From contig JBJMTV010000034.1 in NCBI GenBank assembly GCA_045811525.1, positions 1 to 64,000 of the forward strand: a stretch of DNA of 64,000 nucleotides, written 5' to 3'. Position numbers and translations under genes: made by a program. The notes under the pieces were generated by a model. The model was not told the DNA's origin, made no database searches, and saw nothing but the letters and a program-made list of their open reading frames with translations. Shown one piece after another: positions 40,432-49,774 of this stretch; position 1 is the stretch's first letter, and each line of letters starts with the position of its first letter. The stretch is from VAZQ01 sp045811525 (GTDB taxonomy: Bacteria; Pseudomonadota; Alphaproteobacteria; Rhizobiales; Xanthobacteraceae).

Positions 40432-43400
40432 TCAGCCTGACGATTGATGATCGGACGGAGCAAGGCTCGCCGCCGCAGCCTTGCTGCTGCGCGCGTCGCC
40501 TTCGGCTGCCATTGTCGGCCCGGCACGTAGCAAGGCTTTGTGGGCGCGCCATTCATCGGCAGGCGCAAGCGTCTCGAGGAATTGCACGTCGCCGGCGGCA
40601 AGAACAGCGATCGGCACCCCGTCCCGGTAAAGAAGACGGTTGCCGGTCAATGCCGGAAGTTTCGGCCCGGGCGTGAGGATGCCCACGAGGTTGAGCGGAT
40701 CGGCAGCAGACAAAGAGATCAACGTTTCCGAAGTCGGCTGCCGGCGCACCTCGCGCAGCATCGCCACCGCTTCCGGCAGAGCAAACTGCTCACCGGAAAA
40801 GCCTGCCACAAACCGGCCGCCGCGAATATCGCCGCGGCTCTCCAGGCGTCGATAGACGCGCAACAGATCGCGCCACGGCGGAAGCCAGACGGCTTCCCGC
40901 TCGATCACGCGCCAGAACACCACCCCATAGCGCTGCAGCAGGACGCGTGCGACATGCTCAACAGCCTCCTGCTCACGCGCCTTCCCATCCGCGGCCGGCG
41001 CTTTTGCCCGGCGCGCCAGGGCCCAGCGTCCCGCGGCCTCCATGCCGCCGCGTGCCGTGCGGCGCCGACGCCGCGCGCCGTTGAACGGGCGGCGTTCGGC
41101 TGAGGGAACGAGCAAGGCCCGCAGTCCGCCAAAGCTGTCGGACGTGACGAGCCCGAGCGCGACAAGCTCGGCGAGCGCTTCCTCCACCTGCGAGCGCAAG
41201 AGCCCGCTGCCGTCCACCAGCTCGTCAAAGAAGGACGCACCATTCTCGTGAATGCACGCGATAACGGCCTGCGCCCGGGCACTCGGCTCGCTCGTCTCGG
41301 CCGCCCTGGAGAGTGCGCCCCAGAGCGACGCATTCTTGCGCGGCAGCAATGTAATGGGCGTGGTGCGCACGGGGCTCACCCGAGCCTCGCTGCCGTTGGC
41401 GCGGGCCTGACGCGGCTTGAGCCGGCGCCAAGCCACCTGCCCGGCGAGGCAGCGTTCATCAAGCCAATGCGGCTCGTAGCTGGAGAGCCGCAGCGGCAGG
41501 ATCTCGCCTTCCCACGCCGCCGCCGGCGCTTCAAAACCTTCGAGCTGGGCAACGACGGCATCGACCGCGTCGGGGCCCTCCATGCGCGTGTCTGCCGCGA
41601 CATGCTGCCAGCGCGACAGGAAGCGCAGGAAGTCCCGCGCCGCGACCGGCTCGATCTCCGCCCGCAGACGCTTGACTGTGTAGTGGTGAATGCGTGCGAG
41701 CAGCCGGCGCTCACACCATTCCTCGCCCGCTGCGTCGGGAGTGAAACGCCCGCGCATGGCAAAACCTTCGGCCTGCAAGGCTGCAAGCGCCGCGGCCACT
41801 TCTCCGGAAGGCAGCGCGAGCGAAGCGGCGAGGCTCTCCTGAGTGACCGGCCCCAGCCCCTCAAGCCGCCCGCGCAAGATCTCCACCAGGGCCTCCTCGC
41901 GGGACCATGCGCGTTCCTCACCCTTTGGAGCGACAATTGCGGGTGTGAGCGGCGCCCCCGGCAGCAGCGCTCGAAAATGCGGCAACCGCTCGGCCGTGAT
42001 CCAAAGCCGGCCGCCAGGCGTCTCGAGCGTTGCGACGCGCTTGTCGCGGGCGAGCTCCGCGAGCCAACCGTCCCAGCATCCGGCCGCGCTCACCTCGGCG
42101 TCCGTGACAAAGCCGAGCCACACCAGCGCATCGTGCAGCTCGTCCGCGCTCGCGGGCTCAGGCCACGCTTCCGTGCGCACGCGCACGATCGCTTCGACAT
42201 CGAGCCGGCCAAGCTCGGCTGCGTCCTCGGGTGACAGCCAGCGGCGACCCATGACCGCCTGCGTCCGGCGTTCCTCGAGCGGAGCGTCGTCGAGATATGC
42301 GTAGGGGCGTGCCGAAAGCACCTCGAGCGCGAGCGGCGATGGCTCGGTCAGGTCGCGCGCAACGACGCGGATGTCACCCGCCTCGATACGCGACAGGAGG
42401 CGCTCGAGCCCGTCGATGTCCATCGCCTCGGTGAGACAATCGGCGATGGTCTGGCGCACCAGAGGATGGTCGGGAATTTCCCGCTCCCCCACGAGGTTTT
42501 CGGCGCAGGCGATCTGGTCCGGAAACACGGCGCCGATCAGGTCCTCGGCGCCCATGCGCGCGAGCTGTGGCGGCACTTTGCGCCCGCCGCGAAAGCGCGG
42601 CAAAGCGAGCGCCACGCCGATGACCCAGCGCCAGCGCGTGATGAACATCGGCGCGTCGAGCATGGCCTGTATCAGGACGGAGCGAACGCTCGAGGAGTGC
42701 AGGTAGCGCACGACGTCGGGCAGATCGAAGCTGTGTGCAGTCGTGAGGGAAAGGACGATGTTGTCCTCGGTCGCGGCAGCCTGCAGCTCGAAGTTGAACT
42801 TGCGGCAGAAGCGTTTGCGCAAGGCCAGGCCCCAGGCGCGGTTGAGTCGGCTGCCAAACGGTGAATGCAGCACGAGCTGCATCCCGCCGACCTCATCGAA
42901 GAAACGCTCCAGCACGACGGTGTCGTGCGTGGGCAAAGCCGTGAGCGCTGCGAGGCCGGCAGCGAGATAGTCGACGACCTGCGATGCCGCAGCCGCAGCG
43001 ACGCCGACCTCCTCGATGAGCCAGCGCAACGCGCGCTCAGGCCCGGCGCCGGCTGTGGAGAGAAGTGATGCGATCGTCTCGCGCAGCCGCGAGACGGCCA
43101 TGGAGAGCTCGTCACTGCGGCCCGGTGCCTCGCCGAGCCAGAACGGAATCGAGGGCGGCTGGCCCTTTGCATCGTCGACGCGGACCACCCCGCGCTCGAC
43201 GCGAATGATGCGATAGCTCTTGTTGCCAAGCTGAAAGATGTCACCGGCAAGGCTCTCGACCGCGAAATCCTCATTGACCGTGCCGATCACAATGTTCTCG
43301 GGCTCGAGCAGCACCTGAAAATCGGCATTGTCCGGGATGGTGCCGCCCGAGGTCACCGCAACCAGGCGTGCGCCGCGGCGGCTGCGCAGCATCCGGTTGA

Positions 43401-44826
43401 CCGCATCATGATGGATGAGCGCGCCCCGGCGACCGCGCCGGGTGCTGAAGCCCTCGCCGAGCATGCGCACCACGGCATCGAAATCCTGGCGCGGCAGCGC
43501 ATGGTATGGCCAGGCGCGGCGCACCAGCGCGAAAAGCTCGTCCTCGTGCCAGTCTCGACCCGCAACCTCGGCGACGATCTGCTGCGCCAGCACGTCAAGC
43601 GGCCGCTCCGGAATGGCAATGCGATCGAGCTCGCCGCGCCGCACGCTGTCGAGCAGCGCGGTGCATTCAATGAGCTCGTCACGCGAGAGCGGAAACAATC
43701 GGCCCTTCGGGGTACCGTCGACGGCGTGTCCCGATCGGCCGACCCGCTGGAGAAAGCTCGCGATCGAGCGCGGCGACCCGATTTGACAGACGAGGTCCAC
43801 CTCGCCGATGTCGATCCCGAGCTCGAGCGAGGCGGTCGCGACCAGCGCTTTGAGCTTGCCCTGCTTGAGCCGCCGTTCAGCATCGAGCCGCTGCTCCTTC
43901 GCCAGGCTGCCGTGGTGAGCGGCCACGTTCTCCGTGCCGACGCGATCGGACAGCTGGCGCGTCACCCGCTCGGCGAGCCTGCGCGTATTGACGAAAATAA
44001 GCGTGGTACGATGCGCAGCGATCAGGTCGGCGAGACGCCCATAGGTCTGCTGCCAGACTTCCGCGGACATGACGGCTTCGAGCGGCGACTCCGGAACCTC
44101 AAGGTCGAGATCGCGCGTACGTCCATGGCCGGTGTCGACGATGCTGCAATCGGCGCTGCCGTTGCCCCCCAGGCCGACCAGGAAGCGCGCCACCGCCTCG
44201 ATCGGCTTCTGCGTCGCGGAGAGGCCCACGCGCAGCAATGGCCCGCTGCAGAGAGCTGCCAGGCGCTCGAGGGAGACCGCGAGATGACTCCCGCGCTTGT
44301 TCGGCGCCATGGCGTGGATTTCGTCGACAATCACCGTGCGCGTGGTCGCGAGCATCCTGCGCCCCGACTCCGAGCCGAGCAGGATGTAGAGCGACTCCGG
44401 CGTGGTGACGACGATGTGCGGCGGGCGTTTGCGCATCCGCTCGCGCTCGCCGGCAGGCGTGTCGCCGGTCCGCACCCACGTGCGAATGTCGACTTCCGGA
44501 AGCCCCTGCTCGCGCAAGACCTCGCGAATGCCGGCAAGCGGCACGTCGAGATTGCATTTGATGTCGTTGGAGAGGGCCTTCAGCGGGGAGACATAGACGA
44601 TCTGCGTCTCCTCCCGCAGCTCGCCCGCGAGCCCTTGCCGGACCAGGTCGTCAATGGCGCAGAGAAACGCGGCCAGCGTCTTGCCCGAGCCGGTTGGAGC
44701 GGCGATGAGGACGTGCCGAGCGGCCTTGATGGCGGGCCACGCCTGCACTTGCGCGGCCGTCGGTGCCGCGAAGGTGCCGTGAAACCAGGCGGCAACCGCC
44801 GGATGAAACAAGGACGCGACTGTCAT
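40432..44826 (-). CDS. lhr: Large ATP-dependent helicase Lhr
   Basis: A 1464-residue superfamily 2 helicase, full length for bacterial Lhr. The N-terminal helicase core has Walker A APTGSGKT (residues 43-50), the DEIH box (VDEIHAMAPNKRGSH), VGLSATQKP and QRVGRSGH. A winged-helix and Lhr-specific region is next, and the C-terminal half (past about residue 900) is the extended Lhr-CTD that in characterised homologues forms an oligomer. It unwinds DNA or RNA:DNA hybrids and is linked to DNA damage tolerance. It lies 68 nt downstream of the YVTN propeller gene; no ligase or nuclease partner is adjacent. Confidence 0.95.
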   Translation of the reverse strand: MTVASLFHPAVAAWFHGTFAAPTAAQVQAWPAIKAARHVLIAAPTGSGKTLAAFLCAIDDLVRQGLAGELREETQIVYVSPLKALSNDIKCNLDVPLAGIREVLREQGLPEVDIRTWVRTGDTPAGERERMRKRPPHIVVTTPESLYILLGSESGRRMLATTRTVIVDEIHAMAPNKRGSHLAVSLERLAALCSGPLLRVGLSATQKPIEAVARFLVGLGGNGSADCSIVDTGHGRTRDLDLEVPESPLEAVMSAEVWQQTYGRLADLIAAHRTTLIFVNTRRLAERVTRQLSDRVGTENVAAHHGSLAKEQRLDAERRLKQGKLKALVATASLELGIDIGEVDLVCQIGSPRSIASFLQRVGRSGHAVDGTPKGRLFPLSRDELIECTALLDSVRRGELDRIAIPERPLDVLAQQIVAEVAGRDWHEDELFALVRRAWPYHALPRQDFDAVVRMLGEGFSTRRGRRGALIHHDAVNRMLRSRRGARLVAVTSGGTIPDNADFQVLLEPENIVIGTVNEDFAVESLAGDIFQLGNKSYRIIRVERGVVRVDDAKGQPPSIPFWLGEAPGRSDELSMAVSRLRETIASLLSTAGAGPERALRWLIEEVGVAAAAASQVVDYLAAGLAALTALPTHDTVVLERFFDEVGGMQLVLHSPFGSRLNRAWGLALRKRFCRKFNFELQAAATEDNIVLSLTTAHSFDLPDVVRYLHSSSVRSVLIQAMLDAPMFITRWRWVIGVALALPRFRGGRKVPPQLARMGAEDLIGAVFPDQIACAENLVGEREIPDHPLVRQTIADCLTEAMDIDGLERLLSRIEAGDIRVVARDLTEPSPLALEVLSARPYAYLDDAPLEERRTQAVMGRRWLSPEDAAELGRLDVEAIVRVRTEAWPEPASADELHDALVWLGFVTDAEVSAAGCWDGWLAELARDKRVATLETPGGRLWITAERLPHFRALLPGAPLTPAIVAPKGEERAWSREEALVEILRGRLEGLGPVTQESLAASLALPSGEVAAALAALQAEGFAMRGRFTPDAAGEEWCERRLLARIHHYTVKRLRAEIEPVAARDFLRFLSRWQHVAADTRMEGPDAVDAVVAQLEGFEAPAAAWEGEILPLRLSSYEPHWLDERCLAGQVAWRRLKPRQARANGSEARVSPVRTTPITLLPRKNASLWGALSRAAETSEPSARAQAVIACIHENGASFFDELVDGSGLLRSQVEEALAELVALGLVTSDSFGGLRALLVPSAERRPFNGARRRRRTARGGMEAAGRWALARRAKAPAADGKAREQEAVEHVARVLLQRYGVVFWRVIEREAVWLPPWRDLLRVYRRLESRGDIRGGRFVAGFSGEQFALPEAVAMLREVRRQPTSETLISLSAADPLNLVGILTPGPKLPALTGNRLLYRDGVPIAVLAAGDVQFLETLAPADEWRAHKALLRAGPTMAAEGDARSSKAAAASLAPSDHQSSG

Positions 44827-44894
44827 GGATCAGCTGAATATGGGTCGATGCTCGTCGCTGATCAACCCGCTGATCGGCGCGGGCACCCTTGCCC

Positions 44895-45977
44895 CTAATT
44901 CGCCAGTAGCGTGGTGATGCGCTTGGGTACCTCGCCCACCGGAATCACGGCTTTCACCGTCTTTGACGCCGTGTCGATCGCCGTGACGGAGCGTATGGCT
45001 GCATTGGAGATGTAAATGGTGCTGCTGTCGGGAGTGAATGTCACCCAGTTGGGCACCGACGCGGCGGCAGCGCGTCCCGCCAGGGGTAGGCTCGGCAGCG
45101 CCACCTCACCGATCAGCTTGAGCTCGCTCAGCGAGCTCCCCTCCAACGAGTAGACGAACACGGCGTTGTTGGGGATGCTGGTGACCCACAGCGTCTTGTT
45201 GTCAGGCGCCACTCCGATCCCATGCGAGGGCGAAGTGGCACGCCCGGCATCCGTCTCGAACTCCGAGGAGGCTTTCGGCAAGATGATCCGCGCGATTTCC
45301 TTGCGCGCGGCAAAATCGACAATGGCAAAGCCGTTAGTGTCCGAGAGCTGCACGAAGATGCGCTTCGTCGTCCCGTCAGGGGCGGCCTCGATGGTCATGG
45401 GCTGCACGCCGAGGTCGAACGGCAGCTCCCAGACCGGCATCTCGCGCTCGAGGTCGATGACCGTCATCAGCTTGTTGGCGATCGAGCCGGTGATCAGGTA
45501 TTTGCCGTCAGGCGTCGTATAAATGTTGTGCAGGCGGCCTTTGACCAGGATGCTCTTGGTCAGGGTCAGCGTGCTCGCGTTTATGACATCGACGGCGCCC
45601 TGCCCGCGCGCGATCCCCACGAAGATCCGATCGCCGCTTTTGCTGACCGCGACGTTATTCGGGCGGTTGCTCAACTGCACCTTTTTTACCAGCGTGCCGG
45701 TCGCGCGATCGAACACATCGAGGGTGCTGTCGGCCTCGTTGCTCACATAGACGCGCGTACCATCGGGCGCCGCAACGATGCCGTGCGCTGCCTCGATCCC
45801 CTTGATCTCCTGCACCACCTTGTTGGTGGCCGGATCGATGGCATGGATGCTGTCGCCAGCGGAATTGGTGACGTAGATCAGCGCCGATCCAGCCCAAACC
45901 GGCACCGCTGGCGCGCCCAGCGCGAAGGCAGCGGCCAGTGCCGACGTCAATGTCCAGCGAAGCGTATGCGCCGCCAT
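44895..45977 (-). CDS. Exported YVTN-type beta-propeller protein
   Basis: A 360-residue protein with signal peptide (TLRWTLTSALAAAFALGAPAVPVWA), then about seven repeats in the YVTN style (IYVTNSAGDSIHAIDPATNKVV, VYVSNEADSTLDVFDRATG, IFVGIARGQGAVDVI). Such propellers lie in the periplasm and act as ligand or surface-binding scaffolds; a catalytic function is not visible. I choose ATG 45977, which has GAGG 6 nt upstream, over longer reading frames that overlap the divergent gene. Confidence 0.87.
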   Translation of the reverse strand: MAAHTLRWTLTSALAAAFALGAPAVPVWAGSALIYVTNSAGDSIHAIDPATNKVVQEIKGIEAAHGIVAAPDGTRVYVSNEADSTLDVFDRATGTLVKKVQLSNRPNNVAVSKSGDRIFVGIARGQGAVDVINASTLTLTKSILVKGRLHNIYTTPDGKYLITGSIANKLMTVIDLEREMPVWELPFDLGVQPMTIEAAPDGTTKRIFVQLSDTNGFAIVDFAARKEIARIILPKASSEFETDAGRATSPSHGIGVAPDNKTLWVTSIPNNAVFVYSLEGSSLSELKLIGEVALPSLPLAGRAAAASVPNWVTFTPDSSTIYISNAAIRSVTAIDTASKTVKAVIPVGEVPKRITTLLAN

Positions 45978-46203
45978 GGCAAGCCTCTTCGTCCGTGGTG
46001 TGCTGAGCGAGCGTACGCTCAACGCGGGAGCCACAGCAAGGCACAAGGCTCCTGCCACGCACCCTCGGATCTGTGTCGCCTCTGCGCGTGTCTGGTGCGC
46101 CGGCTTTATGCCGAGCAATCGGGAGCCGCGCGGGATCGAGGATTGGGGTCGCGCGGCCCGCATGCTATAAGCCCGCAGCCCATTCGTTCCGAGGGAACTT
46201 CGT

Positions 46204-47160
46204 ATGCCCCGCCACGCCAAATATCTGCCTGCCGGCGTCATCCCTGCCGTGCTGCTGCCGTTCAACGACGACCTTTCCATCGACGAGAAAAGCTTTCGCA
46301 GCCACCTTCGCGACGTTGCCGCGACCAAGAATATCTCAGCCATTACCATCAACGCTCACTCGACCGAGGTCGCCTCCTGCAACTTCGATGAGCAGCGGCG
46401 AGTCCTCGCCATTGCGCAGGACGAGATCGGCACGAAGCTGCCCGTGGTGAACGGCATCTGGGCTGACGGCAGTATCGAGGCCGAGCGGATCGCACGCATG
46501 GCGACAGAGGGCGGCGCTTCCGCGCTGCTGGTGTTTCCACCTGCCCCGTTCAGCCTCGGGCAGTCACCGGAGATGGCAATCGCTCACTTCAAGCGCATTG
46601 CCGACGCCAGCGACCTGCCGATCATCGCCTTCCAATATCCGCTGGCGACCGGGCAAGGCTATCCGCGCGACACGCTCCTGAAGCTGGTCGAGCAGGTTCC
46701 CTCTATCCGCGCCATCAAGGACTGGGCTGGCAACGTCCCGCAGCACGAGATGCATGTGCGCCTGCTGCAGAATCTGCCGCGTCCCGTGAATGTGCTCAGC
46801 ACGCACAGCGCTTGGCTGCTCTCCTCGCTGGTGCTCGGGTGCAGCGGGCTGCTGTCCGGGTCGGGCAGTGTCATTGCCGACCTGCAGGCCCAGCTGTTCC
46901 AGGCAGTTCAGGCCAACGACCTCGCCGAGGCCAGGCGCCTCAACGATCGTATCTACCCACTCTCGCGCGTCTTCTATGCCGATCCCTGGGCCGACATGCA
47001 CAACCGCATGAAAGAGGCGCTGGTGCTGCTCGGCCGGCTGCCGCGCGCCGTCGTGCGGCCGCCGCTGGTGAAACTCGCGCCGAGCGAGATTGACCGCATC
47101 CGTGCGGCGCTGGTCGAAGCGGGCCTGCTCAAAGCCGCCGGGGCGCGTCACGCCGCCTAG
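46204..47160 (+). CDS. Dihydrodipicolinate synthase (DapA) family aldolase
   Basis: A 318-residue class I aldolase of the DHDPS/NAL family. The Schiff-base lysine is in SIRAIKDWAGN; the usual GTTGE-type motif region reads NAHSTEVASC and the Tyr block reads IIAFQYPLATGQGYP. Departures from the canonical GTTGE and YNxPxRT motifs argue against DapA itself and for a catabolic lyase on a 2-keto sugar acid or similar. It is divergent from the YVTN gene across 226 nt. Confidence 0.9.
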   Translation: MPRHAKYLPAGVIPAVLLPFNDDLSIDEKSFRSHLRDVAATKNISAITINAHSTEVASCNFDEQRRVLAIAQDEIGTKLPVVNGIWADGSIEAERIARMATEGGASALLVFPPAPFSLGQSPEMAIAHFKRIADASDLPIIAFQYPLATGQGYPRDTLLKLVEQVPSIRAIKDWAGNVPQHEMHVRLLQNLPRPVNVLSTHSAWLLSSLVLGCSGLLSGSGSVIADLQAQLFQAVQANDLAEARRLNDRIYPLSRVFYADPWADMHNRMKEALVLLGRLPRAVVRPPLVKLAPSEIDRIRAALVEAGLLKAAGARHAA

Positions 47161-47257
47161 TGTCCCAGCTGGTTGCCGTCATCGCGATTGCCCCCAACCT
47201 TGATCGCGGTGGGGCTTTCGCAGATATTGCCCCCGCAGCAAATGGAAGCCGAGCGAG

Positions 47258-47515
47258 ATGAACGATCAGTCCTTCACGCGTGAGCGCCGCATTGCCTGGC
47301 AGAGCGTGCTCACGGTGGTGAGCGCCGCGATCCTGATTGGCGCCGAGGTGTTTGGTGCTGCCTTCGCCGGCGGCTGGGCGGTGGCGAACCTGCTCGAGCT
47401 CGGGATCTATGGCGAGCACATCGTGCAGGGGTTCTTCTTTCTTTGCGGCATCGCCGTCATGGTGGCGTTCATCCGCAGTGCTCGAGAGGTTGAGCCGTTC
47501 ACAACGCGCGGCTGA
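47258..47515 (+). CDS. Hypothetical small membrane protein
   Basis: An 85-residue protein with two hydrophobic segments (about residues 15-38 and 52-74: VLTVVSAAILIGAEVFGAAFAGGWAV and IVQGFFFLCGIAVMVAFI). No family is recognised. The ATG follows GAG 3 nt upstream and a purine-rich stretch. It lies 97 nt after the DapA-family gene and before the polyamine leader; it could be co-transcribed with the former. Confidence 0.6.
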   Translation: MNDQSFTRERRIAWQSVLTVVSAAILIGAEVFGAAFAGGWAVANLLELGIYGEHIVQGFFFLCGIAVMVAFIRSAREVEPFTTRG

Positions 47516-47589
47516 ACGCGCGCGCTTCACATCGCTTTAATAATTTTCCTCTAGCCCTCTCGATCGACGGGGATTTTTTCAAAAAAAAT

Positions 47590-48050
47590 TCTTGTCAACC
47601 GAGCCCACATCGCTTATGTGCGCGATTGCCCTATTTCGCACGTGCCTGTGGCCGTGTGTCGGTCGGTGGGCATCCGGACAAGAGGCCGGACAGCCGCCCG
47701 GAGCGAGATCGCCAAGTACATCCGTACAGGCGCGATCGTCTGAGCTCCGATACACTTGACCGGCAGCCGGAGGCGAAACCGGCTTACCCCGCTCTCCACG
47801 GGGGACGCGGCTTAAAGCAACGACGGAGCGGGCTTCCTTGGTCTCTGCCAGCCTTCCACCAGCTGGCGCGGGCTACCGAAGAGGCTTGTTCATCATTGCC
47901 GGCCGTGCGGACTGGGACACCCCATTCCAATCCAAGGCAGCACAGCGGTTCGAGAGTCGCCGTTTCCGTTGCGTCCCCATCGCGCACGGCCGCGGGCTCA
48001 ACAACCGCAGCACCAGGCGGTTCGCCGCCTTGAGCCGTGGGGAGAGCGCC
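47590..48050 (+). ncRNA. Structured leader of ornithine decarboxylase, probable speF RNA
   Basis: About 460 nt of untranslated leader precede the ornithine decarboxylase. An A/T-rich tract and TTGTCA (47592-47597) with TTATGT 16 nt on give a plausible promoter. The transcript can fold into several hairpins, such as GATCG..GTACATCCGTAC..CGATC (about 47705-47737) and AGCCGG/CCGGCT (about 47766-47786). The final stem GGCTCAA (47995-48001) with TTGAGCC (48030-48036) ends directly before the GTGGGGAG ribosome-binding site. A long conserved RNA named speF is known upstream of this gene in Alphaproteobacteria. I have not been able to match it to the covariance model, so the assignment is by position and fold. 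Confidence 0.5.
47618..47743 (+). CDS. Candidate 41-codon upstream ORF in the polyamine leader
   Basis: GTG 47618 opens 41 codons ending in SEIAKYIRTGAIV and TGA 47741. It is Arg-rich and could act as an attenuating leader peptide that senses polyamine or ornithine. Later GTG codons in frame (from 47642) are alternatives if transcription begins near 47626. The end of the frame overlaps the GTACATCCGTAC hairpin, as in translation-coupled attenuation. Evidence is position and an open frame only; no family is recognised. Confidence 0.3.
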   Translation: MRDCPISHVPVAVCRSVGIRTRGRTAARSEIAKYIRTGAIV

Positions 48051-49181
48051 ATGACCGAGCGCATCCGCGAATTTCTCCGTACTCGCAACGACGAGGGCCC
48101 TTGCCTCGTCGTCGACCTCGACGTCGTGCGCGACAACTATCTGGCATTCGCCGGAGCTCTGCCCGACACGAAAGTGTTCTACGCGGTGAAGGCCAATCCC
48201 GCGCCTGAGCTGCTGGCGCTGCTGGCTTCGCTCGGCTCGAGCTTCGACACCGCCTCCTTGGCGGAGATCGAGATGGTCCTGGCGGCCGGCGCGACTGCCG
48301 AACGTATCTCGTTCGGCAACACCATCAAGAAGGAGCGGGATATTGCCCGCGCCTACCAGCTCGGCGTGCGCCTGTTCGCTGTCGACTGCACCGCAGAGGT
48401 CGAGAAGATTGCCCGCGCAGCACCGGGGTCGAGGGTCTTTTGTCGCTTCCTGCACGATTGCGCCGGCTCGGAGTGGCCGCTGTCGCGCAAGTTCGGCTGC
48501 GACCCGGCTATGGCCGTGGAGGTGCTCGAGCATGCGCATCGGCTCGGACTGATTGCGCACGGCGTGTCTTTCCACGTCGGCTCGCAGCAGCCCCGCACGG
48601 AGTCCTGGAACGCAGCTTTGCGTTCGGCTGCCGCGATCTTTCGCGGCTGTTCCGAGCGCGGCATCACCCTGTCCATGGTGAACCTGGGCGGCGGCTTTCC
48701 CACGCGGTATCTCAAGGAGGTCCCGCCGGTGAAGACCTATGGCCGTGCCATCTTCCGGGCCTTGCGCAAGCATTTCGGCAACCGCATCCCCGACACGATC
48801 ATCGAGCCGGGACGCGGCATGGTGGGCAATGCCGGTGTGATCGAGGCGGAGGTCGTGCTCGTCGCCAAGAAGAGCGCGCACGATCCCGTGCGCTGGGTTT
48901 ATCTCGACATCGGCAAGTTCGGCGGCCTCGCCGAGACCGCCGACGAGATGATCCGCTATCCCATCCGCACGCCGCGCGACGGTGACGAGATGGCGCCCTG
49001 CGTGCTGGCTGGCCCGACCTGCGACTCCGTCGACGTGATGTATGAGAAGCAGCCATATGCGCTGCCGATCAGTCTTGAGATCGGCGACAAGGTGCTGATC
49101 GAGGGTACCGGGGCCTATACGGCGACCTATGCCTCGGTAGGCTTCAATGGCTTCGCGCCGCTGAAGGCCTATCACATCTGA
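48051..49181 (+). CDS. Ornithine decarboxylase (type III PLP fold)
   Basis: A 376-residue PLP-dependent ornithine/lysine decarboxylase of the alanine-racemase-fold family, making putrescine. Lys47 in YAVKANP binds PLP. The Gly-rich phosphate-binding segment reads NLGGGFPTRY, and the catalytic Cys is in AGPTCDSVDVMYEK. ATG 48051 has GGGGAG 6 nt upstream. It is the first gene of an operon with a GNAT protein and homospermidine synthase, and a 535-nt leader precedes it. Product regulation through that leader is likely. Rhizobial-type members may also decarboxylate lysine. Confidence 0.93.
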   Translation: MTERIREFLRTRNDEGPCLVVDLDVVRDNYLAFAGALPDTKVFYAVKANPAPELLALLASLGSSFDTASLAEIEMVLAAGATAERISFGNTIKKERDIARAYQLGVRLFAVDCTAEVEKIARAAPGSRVFCRFLHDCAGSEWPLSRKFGCDPAMAVEVLEHAHRLGLIAHGVSFHVGSQQPRTESWNAALRSAAAIFRGCSERGITLSMVNLGGGFPTRYLKEVPPVKTYGRAIFRALRKHFGNRIPDTIIEPGRGMVGNAGVIEAEVVLVAKKSAHDPVRWVYLDIGKFGGLAETADEMIRYPIRTPRDGDEMAPCVLAGPTCDSVDVMYEKQPYALPISLEIGDKVLIEGTGAYTATYASVGFNGFAPLKAYHI

Positions 49182-49201
49182 CCCCAATGACGGAGGTTGC
49201 G

Positions 49202-49744
49202 ATGGTGAGCGTCCGTCACGAGCGGCCGCGCGAGGCGGCCGCGCGCGAGAGATTGCTCGATCTGGCTTATGGCGCGGAGCGTTTCACCAAGCCATCCGCC
49301 CGGCTGCGTGCCGGCCGGCCGCCTGCATTGTCACTGGTCGCAACCGAAAATGGACTGATTGTCGGCAGCGTGCGGCTATGGACCGTGGCAGCTGGATCGA
49401 GCGGACCTGCGCTGTTGCTCGGGCCGCTGGCCGTGCATCCGCAATGGCGTCACCGCGGCATCGGCTCAACACTGGTGCGGCAGGCCTTGCAGCACGCGGC
49501 GCGGCTGCGCCACGGCGTGGTGCTGCTGGTCGGTGACGCGCAGTTTTATGGCCGCTTCGGCTTCTCGACCCAGAAAACGGCAGCGCTCTCGCTACCGGGG
49601 CTCCACGACCGAGACCGGCTGCTAGCGCTCGAGCTTCGGCCCGGCGCTCTTGACCGCGCACGCGGGCTGATCTCCGCAACCAGCGCGCCGCGGCAGCAGG
49701 CGGGCTCAGCAGCCGGCCGAGCCGGAATTCTGCGCGCTGCCTGA
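49202..49744 (+). CDS. GNAT N-acetyltransferase in the polyamine operon
   Basis: A 180-residue acetyltransferase with acetyl-CoA-binding LGPLAVHPQWRHRGIGSTLVRQAL (motif A, R/Q-x-x-G-x-G) and VLLVGDAQFYGRFGFS (motif B). This resembles the YhbS-type N-acetyltransferases. ATG 49202 follows GGAGG by 5 nt; ATG 49187 is less well placed. It lies between ornithine decarboxylase (20 nt) and homospermidine synthase (30 nt), so a polyamine or its precursor is a reasonable substrate. The C-terminal 30 residues are Ala/Arg-rich and not conserved-looking. Confidence 0.82.
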   Translation: MVSVRHERPREAAARERLLDLAYGAERFTKPSARLRAGRPPALSLVATENGLIVGSVRLWTVAAGSSGPALLLGPLAVHPQWRHRGIGSTLVRQALQHAARLRHGVVLLVGDAQFYGRFGFSTQKTAALSLPGLHDRDRLLALELRPGALDRARGLISATSAPRQQAGSAAGRAGILRAA

Positions 49745-49774
49745 TCATATTCCCGTTGCTCCCGGAGCACTGAC

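Noticed and set aside
43408..44898. Open frame of 496 codons antisense to lhr
   Set aside because: Mirror of conserved helicase codons; no start context or family match.
47784..49187. Open frame of 467 codons antisense to ornithine decarboxylase
   Set aside because: Overlaps a gene with intact PLP motifs; no homology visible.
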